This document shows, piece after piece, positions 57,829 to 64,000 of a stretch of 64,000 bases of DNA. Under the pieces are notes generated by a model. That model was not told where the DNA came from. It made no database searches and was given only the letters and a program-made list of their open reading frames with translations. Source of the stretch: Qipengyuania vesicularis (lineage in GTDB: Bacteria; Pseudomonadota; Alphaproteobacteria; Sphingomonadales; Sphingomonadaceae). Every line of letters starts with the position of its first letter. Positions within the stretch are counted from its first letter, which is position 1. The stretch is from positions 310,001-374,000 of the forward strand of contig NZ_JAIGNJ010000003.1 of assembly GCF_019711415.1 (NCBI RefSeq). The letters run 5' to 3'. Position numbers and translations under genes: made by a program.

Positions 57829-60341
57829 CAGGTGACGATATTCACCAATCTGTCTGGCACGACAATGACCTTGCGGATTTCTGCACCGTCGAGTGAGCGC
57901 TGAACCTTCTCGCTCGCCAGTGCCATGGCTTCGAGATCTTCTTTCGAAGCACCCTTGGGCGCGGTCAGCGTATCGCGCAGCTTGCCCTTGTGCTGGACCG
58001 CGATGGTGACTTCGTCCTCGACCAGAAGCGCAGGATCGACTTCGGGCCATGCAGCGTCTGCGACCATGCCGCTTTCCCCGAGACCAGCCCAGGCCTCTTC
58101 GGCGAGGTGCGGCATCATCGGCGCGACGAGCTGGACTAGGCTGCGGATTGCGTGGCTGCGGCTGGACGAGGGCTCAGCCTTCTCGGTCGCACCGGTCAGT
58201 TCGTAGATCCGGGCAACTGCCTTGTTGAAGCCCAGCGCCTCGATATCCTCGGCAACGGCGGCGATGGTCTGATGCGTCTTGCGGGCGAGCGCCTTGTCCT
58301 CGCCCTCGGCTCCGGCATCATAGGCAGCAAACAGGCGCCACAGACGGTGGACGAAGCGCGAGCAACCCTCGATCCCCGCCTCGGACCACGGCAGGTCGCG
58401 TTCGGGTGGGCTATCGGACAGCATGAACCAGCGCACCGCGTCGGCACCATAGGTGTCGACGATCGTGTCGGGGTCGACGACGTTCTTCTTCGACTTCGAC
58501 ATCTTGATCACGCGGCCAATCTCGACCTCGCCGCCATCGGAGGTTAGCAGGGCGCGCTCGGCTTCGCGGCTGATCTCGTCGGGCGCATAATAGACTGTCT
58601 TGCCGCCCTCGCGACGCGAGTAGGTCTCATGCGTCACCATGCCTTGCGTGAACAGCGATGCGAAGGGCTCCTTCACCTCGATCTGGCCCATGTGCGCGAG
58701 CGCGCGGGTCCAGAAGCGGGCGTAGAGCAGGTGCAGGATGGCGTGCTCGATGCCGCCGATATATTGCTCGACCGGGAGCCACTTGGCGACCTCTTCGGCG
58801 TCGAAGGGCTTGTCATCGGGCTGGCTGGCGAAGCGCAGGAAGTACCAGCTCGAGTCCACGAAAGTGTCGAGCGTGTCGGTCTCGCGCTCAGCCTTGCCGC
58901 CGCATTTAGGGCAATCGACATGCTTCCACGTCGCATGGCGCAGCAGCGGGTTCCCCGGGGTCTGGAAATCGACGTCCTCGGGCAGCGTGATCGGGAGGCT
59001 GTCCTTGGGCGCGGGAACGACGCCGCAGGCATCGCAGTGGATGAAGGGAATGGGCGTGCCCCAGTAACGCTGGCGCGAAACGCCCCAGTCTCGCAGGCGC
59101 CAGACGGTCTTGCCTTCGCCCCGGCCCTGGTCCTCGATCCGGCGGATGATCTCGCGCTTGGCGTCCTCGACTTCCATGCCGTCGAGGAAGTCGGAATTGA
59201 CGATCACGCCGTCACCTGCCTCGGCTTCGCCGTCGAAAGGCTTGCCCGCATCCTCGACACTCGGAGCGACGACACGCGGGATCGGGAGGCCGTATTTGGT
59301 CGCGAACTCGTAATCGCGCTGGTCGTGGCCCGGCACTGCCATGATGGCGCCGGTGCCGTAATCCATCAGCACGAAGTTCGCGATGTAGACCGGCAGGTCC
59401 GCCCCGGTGAACGGGTGCTTGGCGGTGATGCCAGTGTCGAAACCGAGCTTCTCTGCAGTCTCCAGTTCGGCAGCGGTGGTGCCGCCCTTCTTGCACTCGG
59501 CAATGAAGGCGCGCGCCTCGTCGCTATCGAGCGCTTGCGCTACCGGGTGATCGGCAGCGACCGCAACGAAGCTCGCCCCGAAAATCGTGTCGGGACGCGT
59601 AGTGTAGACCGGCAGTTTCTCGCCGTTCGACAGGTCGAAGCTGAACTCCAGCCCCTTGGACTTTCCGATCCAGTTTTCCTGCATCAGGCGGACCTTGTCG
59701 GGCCAGTTCTCGAGACTGCCGAGCCCTTCGAGCAGTTCCTCGGCGAAATCGGTGATCTTGAGGAACCACTGGTTGAGCTTGCGCTTCTCGACTTCCGCGC
59801 CGCTGCGCCAGCCCTTGCCGTCGATGACCTGCTCGTTGGCGAGCACGGTCATGTCGACCGGGTCCCAGTTGACCTCGCTTTCCTTGCGATAGACGAGGCC
59901 GGCTTCATAGAGGTCGATGAAGAGCGCCTGCTCGTGACCGTAATAATCGGGCTCGCAGGTCGCCAGCTCGCGGCTCCAGTCGAGTGCGAAGCCGAGGCGT
60001 TTGAGCTGCGCCTTCATGTGTTCGATATTGTCGCGGGTCCAGCCACCCGGGTGCACGCCCTTCTCCATCGCGGCGTTTTCTGCCGGCATGCCGAAAGCGT
60101 CCCAGCCCATCGGGTGCAGGACCTCGTGCCCGGTCGCCTTCTTGTAGCGCGCCAGCACGTCGCCCATTGTGTAGTTGCGCACGTGGCCGATATGGATGCG
60201 CCCGCTGGGATAGGGGAACATCTCGAGCACGTAGCTCTTGGGCTTGTTCGAATTGCTGTCGGCGCGGAAGGTCTGCGCCTGTTCCCAGGCGGCCTGCCAG
60301 CGCGAGTCGGCACTTGCCGGATCGAAACGGGTATCACTCAT
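57828..60341 (-). CDS. leuS: Leucyl-tRNA synthetase
   Basis: Charges tRNA-Leu. From ATG 60341 ([16 protein letters not shown]) 837 residues. The class I signatures are present: HIGH in [16 protein letters not shown] and KMSKS in [14 protein letters not shown]. The CP1 editing domain shows [18 protein letters not shown], and a zinc-type motif [13 protein letters not shown] lies in the leucine-specific region. An in-frame start at 60368 is less likely. It belongs to the DUF3576-leuS-lptE-holA run. Confidence 0.97.
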   Translation of the reverse strand: MSDTRFDPASADSRWQAAWEQAQTFRADSNSNKPKSYVLEMFPYPSGRIHIGHVRNYTMGDVLARYKKATGHEVLHPMGWDAFGMPAENAAMEKGVHPGGWTRDNIEHMKAQLKRLGFALDWSRELATCEPDYYGHEQALFIDLYEAGLVYRKESEVNWDPVDMTVLANEQVIDGKGWRSGAEVEKRKLNQWFLKITDFAEELLEGLGSLENWPDKVRLMQENWIGKSKGLEFSFDLSNGEKLPVYTTRPDTIFGASFVAVAADHPVAQALDSDEARAFIAECKKGGTTAAELETAEKLGFDTGITAKHPFTGADLPVYIANFVLMDYGTGAIMAVPGHDQRDYEFATKYGLPIPRVVAPSVEDAGKPFDGEAEAGDGVIVNSDFLDGMEVEDAKREIIRRIEDQGRGEGKTVWRLRDWGVSRQRYWGTPIPFIHCDACGVVPAPKDSLPITLPEDVDFQTPGNPLLRHATWKHVDCPKCGGKAERETDTLDTFVDSSWYFLRFASQPDDKPFDAEEVAKWLPVEQYIGGIEHAILHLLYARFWTRALAHMGQIEVKEPFASLFTQGMVTHETYSRREGGKTVYYAPDEISREAERALLTSDGGEVEIGRVIKMSKSKKNVVDPDTIVDTYGADAVRWFMLSDSPPERDLPWSEAGIEGCSRFVHRLWRLFAAYDAGAEGEDKALARKTHQTIAAVAEDIEALGFNKAVARIYELTGATEKAEPSSSRSHAIRSLVQLVAPMMPHLAEEAWAGLGESGMVADAAWPEVDPALLVEDEVTIAVQHKGKLRDTLTAPKGASKEDLEAMALASEKVQRSLDGAEIRKVIVVPDRLVNIVT

Positions 60342-60399
60342 GGTCACGCCTGTAAGGATTTCAGGCACGAATGGAACCCGCTTCGCGCGGGTTCGGCGC

Positions 60400-60849
60400 C
60401 TAGTCTGCGATGGCCTGGCGGCGAAGCTCGCGAGCCTTGGTCAGGATGATGTCTTCCAGCTTCTGGACCGTGGCGGCCTGCACCGGGGCATCGACCCAGC
60501 TTCCGTCCTGGTTGACCTGGCGGTTGGCGGCGACGCGCAGGGCATCGGCACGCAGGTCAGTGTCGAGGATCGCGATGGTCATTTTTACCCGCTCGCCCGG
60601 ATTGCTGGGATTGGCGTACCAATCGGTGACGATCACGCCGCCATTGCTGTCGGCCTGCAGCAGCGGAGCGAAGCTGACGGCTTCGAGCGAGGCGCGCCAG
60701 AGGTAGGAATTCACCCCGATCGTCGAAACCTGCGCTGCAGCAAGATCTGCACGCGGGCGACTGTTGCCACCGCATGCCGCAAGGCCGATGCTGGCCACGC
60801 CGAGCAGGGCGATGGCGGCTGGACGGCGAAGATTACGGAATGCGGTCAT
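60400..60849 (-). CDS. DUF3576 lipoprotein
   Basis: A 149-residue protein with a lipoprotein signal ([20 protein letters not shown], lipidated Cys26). The mature domain has [32 protein letters not shown] and [20 protein letters not shown], characteristic of DUF3576, which in alphaproteobacteria lies directly upstream of leuS. It is probably anchored in the outer or inner membrane facing the periplasm. Function unknown. First gene of the leuS run. Confidence 0.88.
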   Translation of the reverse strand: MTAFRNLRRPAAIALLGVASIGLAACGGNSRPRADLAAAQVSTIGVNSYLWRASLEAVSFAPLLQADSNGGVIVTDWYANPSNPGERVKMTIAILDTDLRADALRVAANRQVNQDGSWVDAPVQAATVQKLEDIILTKARELRRQAIAD

Positions 60850-61181
60850 GAAGGGTCCTGTCGATCCTGAAACTGTCGTGCTGCGGCTCTATAGAGGCTG
60901 GGCGCAAAGGGGCAAGCGTTGGCTTTTGCGACACCATCCCGGAATACCTAGACAGCCCCCGGCGCGTGAACCGGCGCTTAATCGTGGTTCGGCTTGTGTG
61001 CATCGGGCAACACTTGCATTCGCATCGCCTTTGGACCCTGTGGAAAAGCTGGAAATAGCTGCGCGCAAGGCCTACGTTCCAATCCTGATCGGAGTCGTTT
61101 GGCGTCGCCGTTCGGGAACCATTAAGCGGGGGTGCCCTTGAATAGGCACTCACATTGTCATTTCGAGGTGCAGAGGAAACG
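60850..61181. other. Divergent intergenic region
   Basis: 332 bases between the DUF3576 gene (minus) and the secreted protein at 61182 (plus), so both promoters should lie here. I see no frame of coding character and no tRNA. A DnaA-box-like CTGTGGAAAA occurs around 61040, but it is isolated and not persuasive. The only structure of note is the hairpin at 61130-61151. Confidence 0.5.
61130..61151 (+). promoter_or_regulatory. Leader hairpin of the 61182 gene
   Basis: GGGTGCC (61130-61136) pairs with GGCACTC (61145-61151), 7 bp with one G-U, around an 8-base loop CTTGAATA. It ends 30 bases before the ATG, so it would lie in the 5' untranslated region or overlap the promoter. Confidence 0.35.
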
Positions 61182-61949
61182 ATGGGCAAGATGATCGGCA
61201 ACAGGGGCAAGGGACGGTTTACGCCGGCCATGCTGGCTGTGGCTGGCCTCGCCCTTGCGGTGCCCGGCGTCGGCCTGGCGGTATCTTCCGCCCCCGACAG
61301 CATGAGGTCGACCGCTTCCTCCGAATTCCTCACCTTCACGCCGGCCGGCGCAGATCCGGAGCTTGCGCAGAAAGTCGCCTCGCTCGTCGGCGAAGACGCG
61401 CTGCGTTTCACGCCCGCCAGCAAGCCGACGCCGCAGCGTGAGCGGACGGTTAATTTCGCAGTTCGCGTCGATGCGGCAACCGCGCGTACGCTCTCGGGCC
61501 GCAACACGCTCGAACCGCTGACAAAGGGTAGCCCGGTCGAAGCCGCGCTGCCCGTCGCGCCCACGCGCTACAACCTCGGGATAGCCCGCGGTTACCAGAG
61601 CTTCGCCCAGCCGACCCGCAGCGTTTCCGCCGCGGCGGTGGCCGAAGGTCTGAAAGATATCGCCATGCCCGACCTGTCGAGCTTCGACAGCAAGGAAGAC
61701 GATGGCAAGCCCAGCCGCTTCCAGTCGCGCATCGCGCTCGAGCGCCAGGGCAATGCCGGCAGCTCGCCGCTCACGCTCGAAGGTGCCGGTTCGCAGCGCG
61801 TCGATCTCGGTGGTTCCTACCGTCTCAGCCGCAATCTCGATGTGACCGCTGGCGTCCGCATCAAGCAGGATCGCGACCGACTCGGTCCGTTGACCGATGG
61901 CATGGAAGACGATCAGGCCGTCTACGTCGGAACGCAGATCCGGTTCTGA
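61182..61949 (+). CDS. Secreted protein of unknown function, possible outer-membrane protein
   Basis: From ATG 61182 with GAGGAAA upstream, a 255-residue protein. The N-terminus has a signal peptide (TPAMLAVAGLALAVPGVGLA). The middle is low in recognisable motifs (EFLTFTPAGADPELAQKVAS, LRFTPASKPTPQRERTVNFA). The last 70 residues alternate as beta-strands (FQSRIALERQ, RVDLGGSYRLSRNLDVTAGV, AVYVGTQIRF) and end in phenylalanine, as outer-membrane barrels do. I do not recognise a family; such proteins are often restricted to one bacterial family. Single gene before phaB. Confidence 0.6.
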   Translation: MGKMIGNRGKGRFTPAMLAVAGLALAVPGVGLAVSSAPDSMRSTASSEFLTFTPAGADPELAQKVASLVGEDALRFTPASKPTPQRERTVNFAVRVDAATARTLSGRNTLEPLTKGSPVEAALPVAPTRYNLGIARGYQSFAQPTRSVSAAAVAEGLKDIAMPDLSSFDSKEDDGKPSRFQSRIALERQGNAGSSPLTLEGAGSQRVDLGGSYRLSRNLDVTAGVRIKQDRDRLGPLTDGMEDDQAVYVGTQIRF

Positions 61950-62016
61950 TCCGGTCCCGCGCGGGCCAATCTCCAAAGAATACGATTGAGCGGATGATCC
62001 GAATGCCGGATTGTCT

Positions 62017-62042
62017 TTACGCCTGCGCATCCGCGTGCGTAA
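62017..62042. promoter_or_regulatory. Inverted repeat upstream of phaB
   Basis: TTACGC (62017-62022) and GCGTAA (62037-62042) are perfect 6-bp arms 14 bases apart, ending 40 bases before the phaB ATG. Candidate operator or hairpin; no regulator is linked. Confidence 0.3.
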
Positions 62043-62082
62043 GACAGGCCTAACGCTACGGAAAAGCCGCAGGAGAGTATGC

Positions 62083-62808
62083 ATGGGACGTGTTGCTATC
62101 GTAACCGGGGGAACCCGCGGAATTGGTCGCGCAATCTGTGAGCGCCTGCGCGACGAGCGCGGTTGCACGGTGATCGCCAACTATGCGGGTAATGACGAGG
62201 CAGCGAAGAAGTTCACCGAGGAAACGGGAATCGCGACGGTTAAGTTCGACGTCGGCGACTACGATGCGGTGCAATCCGCCTGCAAGCAGGTCGAAGACGA
62301 GCACGGCGCGATCGATATCGTCGTGAACAATGCAGGTATCACGCGCGACGGCACGCTCCTGAAGATGAGCTATGAAGACTGGGATGCAGTCATGCGCACC
62401 AATCTCGGCGGCTGCTTCAACATGGCCAAGGCAACCTTCGCAGGCATGAAGGAGCGCGGCTGGGGCCGGATCGTCAACATCGGCTCGATCAACGGGCAGG
62501 CGGGCCAGTACGGCCAAGTGAACTATGCCGCAGCCAAGAGCGGCATCCACGGTTTCACCAAGGCGCTCGCGCAGGAAGGCGCGCGCTTCGGCATCACCGT
62601 CAACGCCATCGCGCCGGGCTATATCGACACCGACATGGTCGCCGCAGTGCCCGAACCGGTGCTGGAGAAGATCGTCGCCAAGATCCCTGTCGGCCGCCTC
62701 GGCAAGGCCAGCGAGATCGCCCGCGGCGTCAGCTTCCTGTGCTCCGAACACGCCGAATTCGTGACCGGTTCGACCATGAGCATAAATGGCGGCCAACATA
62801 TGTATTGA
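62083..62808 (+). CDS. phaB: Acetoacetyl-CoA reductase (SDR family)
   Basis: From ATG 62083 with AGGAGAG, a 241-residue short-chain dehydrogenase. Cofactor motif VTGGTRGIGRAICERL, structural NNAG in VVNNAGITRDG, catalytic Ser/Tyr/Lys in IVNIGSINGQAGQYGQVNYA and AAKSG, and IAPGYIDTDMV. The SINGQAGQYGQVNYAAAKSG-type stretch is characteristic of PhaB, which makes (R)-3-hydroxybutyryl-CoA with NADPH for polyhydroxybutyrate; the related FabG is the alternative. No phaC or phaA is adjacent. Confidence 0.9.
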   Translation: MGRVAIVTGGTRGIGRAICERLRDERGCTVIANYAGNDEAAKKFTEETGIATVKFDVGDYDAVQSACKQVEDEHGAIDIVVNNAGITRDGTLLKMSYEDWDAVMRTNLGGCFNMAKATFAGMKERGWGRIVNIGSINGQAGQYGQVNYAAAKSGIHGFTKALAQEGARFGITVNAIAPGYIDTDMVAAVPEPVLEKIVAKIPVGRLGKASEIARGVSFLCSEHAEFVTGSTMSINGGQHMY

Positions 62809-62845
62809 TAATGCGGGGGTGGTTTTTCGCCGCTAGGGGCAGCGC

Positions 62846-63133
62846 ATGAACACTCCATACCACCCACCCGTCAAATATTCGGTTCGCATCGATGGGCACC
62901 GGACTTCCGTCAGTCTCGAGCCCGTTTTCTGGAACCTGCTGCGGGCTGCTGCAGCCCGGCGCGGCATTGCCGTCAATACGCTTGTTGCCAGCATCGATGC
63001 CGAACGCATCCGCAGTGAAACGCCGCCGGGACTTGCCGGGGCCATCAGGGTCTGGCTGGCAACGCACGAGCTTGTCGCCAGGCATGAAAAGGGCGACGGA
63101 ATCGCTTCCGCCGCCCTTGCCAAGGTCGGTTAG
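62846..63133 (+). CDS. Ribbon-helix-helix domain protein
   Basis: A 95-residue protein (MNTPYHPPVKYSVRIDGHRT). The KYSVRIDGHRTSVSLEPVFW strand-helix, followed by LLRAAAARRGIAVNTLVASI, fits a ribbon-helix-helix fold of the RHH_4 type, common as small DNA-binding proteins in alphaproteobacteria. It is not paired with a toxin gene. It follows phaB after 37 bases and may share its transcript; targets unknown. Confidence 0.7.
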   Translation: MNTPYHPPVKYSVRIDGHRTSVSLEPVFWNLLRAAAARRGIAVNTLVASIDAERIRSETPPGLAGAIRVWLATHELVARHEKGDGIASAALAKVG

Positions 63134-63142
63134 GCTTTAGCC

Positions 63143-63367
63143 CTAGTATTTCGCAGTGGCATCGCTGGCCGGATAGGTCTCGTCGAGCGCTTCATCGGTC
63201 GAACTCATCCGGTCATGTGTGGCGGTCGATTCCGATCCGGCATTGCGGAAATTGCCCTCGGGTTCCCCGTTGGCAAAGGCGACGCCATTCTTGTCGGCGC
63301 GGTTCTTTTCATAGGTGCGATAGCCGAGGTAGCCGAGCGCTCCGAGAGCTGCGAGCTTGAGGATCAT
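63143..63367 (-). CDS. Small membrane-anchored protein (unknown function)
   Basis: A 74-residue protein (MILKLAALGALGYLGYRTYE) with a single N-terminal hydrophobic segment followed by a charged hydrophilic tail (TEKNRADKNGVAF-like start, then SSTDEALDETYPASDA). AGGGAAG precedes the ATG. The layout resembles YtxH-like small stress-associated membrane proteins, but the similarity is only in plan. A candidate EcfG-type promoter lies upstream. Confidence 0.6.
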   Translation of the reverse strand: MILKLAALGALGYLGYRTYEKNRADKNGVAFANGEPEGNFRNAGSESTATHDRMSSTDEALDETYPASDATAKY

Positions 63368-63404
63368 TGTGACTTCCCTTTCGAATTAAGAACCTACGAC
63401 CAAA

Positions 63405-63430
63405 CAACGGTCATCAGCATCGAAAGGTCC
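63405..63430 (-). promoter_or_regulatory. Candidate EcfG (general stress sigma) promoter
   Basis: On the minus strand GGACC (63430-63426) is followed after 16 bases by CGTTG (63409-63405). Sphingomonad EcfG promoters have GGAAC(C) and CGTT with 16-17 bases between; the -35 here deviates. A start point about 10 bases downstream would give a leader of roughly 30 bases before the ATG at 63367. Confidence 0.35.
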
Positions 63431-63441
63431 GGAGCCCTGCC

Positions 63442-64000
63442 CTAATCGTCGCCAACCCGTTCGATATCCGCGCCGACAAGCTGGAGCTTCTCCTCCAGCC
63501 GTTCGTATCCGCGATCGAGGTGATAGAGGCGGCGCACGGTGGTCTCGCCCTTGGCGGCCAGGCCGGCGATGACAAGGCTCATCGAAGCGCGCAGGTCCGT
63601 CGCCATCACTTCGGCACCGGTCAGCTCGACCGGGCCGCGCACGACAGCGGTTCGACCGGTCGTCTCGATATCCGCGCCCATGCGCGCGAGTTCGGGCACG
63701 TGCATGAAGCGATTCTCGAAAATCGTTTCCTTCAGCACGCTGGTGCCTTCGGCCTTGCACAACAGGCTCATCAGCTGCGCCTGCATGTCGGTCGCGAGAC
63801 CCGGGAAGGGTGCAGTGGTCAGATTGTGCGCCTTCAGCTTGCCGTTTGCGGCAACCCTTACGCCTTCCTTCACGGTCTCAACCTCGACCCCGATGTTGCG
63901 CAGCGCGTGGAGGGTCGAGCCCATGTCGCCCGCATCGGCACCCTTTAGCAAAACCTCGCCGCCCGTAATCGCTGCGGCGCAAGCATAGGAGCCTGCTTCG
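63442..64000 (-). CDS. murA: UDP-N-acetylglucosamine 1-carboxyvinyltransferase, C-terminal part
   Basis: Catalyses the first committed step of peptidoglycan synthesis, adding enolpyruvate from PEP to UDP-GlcNAc. Only the C-terminal 185 or so codons are in the window; the frame stays open to the right edge (reading [20 protein letters not shown] there), so the true start lies outside. Family segments seen are [60 protein letters not shown] and [20 protein letters not shown]. The catalytic cysteine would be upstream, beyond the edge. Confidence 0.95.
   Translation of the reverse strand, partial: EAGSYACAAAITGGEVLLKGADAGDMGSTLHALRNIGVEVETVKEGVRVAANGKLKAHNLTTAPFPGLATDMQAQLMSLLCKAEGTSVLKETIFENRFMHVPELARMGADIETTGRTAVVRGPVELTGAEVMATDLRASMSLVIAGLAAKGETTVRRLYHLDRGYERLEEKLQLVGADIERVGDD

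Noticed and set aside
58629-60449. 606-codon plus-strand frame opposite leuS
   Set aside because: Antisense shadow of leuS; no domain recognisable, no ribosome site.
61030-61060. DnaA-box-like TGTGGAAAA near 61040 as part of an origin
   Set aside because: A single imperfect box with no cluster, no AT-rich unwinding element and no dnaA or parAB nearby.

Overview
The window is 64 kb of GC-rich chromosomal DNA from an alphaproteobacterium, most likely a member of the Sphingomonadales, family Erythrobacteraceae. This is inferred from several things: the gene neighbourhoods (zinc-ribbon DUF3426 protein, ftsE-ftsX, YdcF, plsC facing tyrA-hisC, then metX-metW; rnd-lptC-lptA; DUF3576-leuS-lptE-holA), the dense packing with ATGA and GTGA overlaps, and the long antisense open frames typical of high-GC coding sequence. 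No taxonomic marker was compared. I see no insertion sequence, prophage, integrase or CRISPR array.

Layout. 1-1.7 kb: guaA and the first 41 codons of a secreted protein. 1.8-7.1 kb: an accessory cassette on the minus strand made of two paralogous TIR-transmembrane-TPR proteins, each followed by a small beta-rich protein; this is the most unusual part of the window. 7.1-7.7 kb: a gene-poor stretch with a long stem-loop whose loop is CU-rich, and a 27-codon frame. 7.7-10.9 kb: a nitroreductase-MarR-acyl-CoA ligase operon with a clear palindromic operator. 10.9-13.2 kb: serine dehydratase and a secreted PIG-L deacetylase. 13.2-20 kb: gyrB, an AI-2E-type permease and putA. 20-25.4 kb: glpD-mtnP and, divergent from them, a phosphoenolpyruvate-carboxylase-like gene that seems to lack key catalytic motifs. 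25.4-30 kb: a VAO-type flavin oxidase, a patatin, a TPR/beta-barrel protein and tRNA-Leu(GAG). 30-36 kb: the cell-division/lipid cluster and tyrA-hisC. 36-42.7 kb: an extragenic palindrome pair, metX-metW, DUF4126, DUF5996, thiolase, MaoC and an acidic two-TM protein. 42.9-49 kb: gltB-gltD. 49-53.2 kb: serine hydrolase, DksA-like protein, an unknown protein, a methyltransferase and ung. 53.3-61 kb: the LPS-transport genes with rnd, leuS and holA. 61-64 kb: a secreted unknown protein, phaB, a ribbon-helix-helix protein, a small membrane-anchored protein and the C-terminal part of murA.

How the genes work together. Most of the window is housekeeping: nucleotide, amino-acid and lipid metabolism, envelope assembly and DNA topology/repair. 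gltBD supplies glutamate, while putA, sdaA and glpD return proline, serine and glycerol-3-phosphate carbon to central metabolism. Thiolase and phaB are two steps of acetoacetyl-CoA/hydroxybutyrate chemistry, though 21 kb apart. lptC, lptA and lptE all act in LPS transport. The TIR-TPR cassette has no metabolic link to its neighbours and is the best candidate for an undescribed signalling or defence module. All similarity statements are by eye; no search was run.
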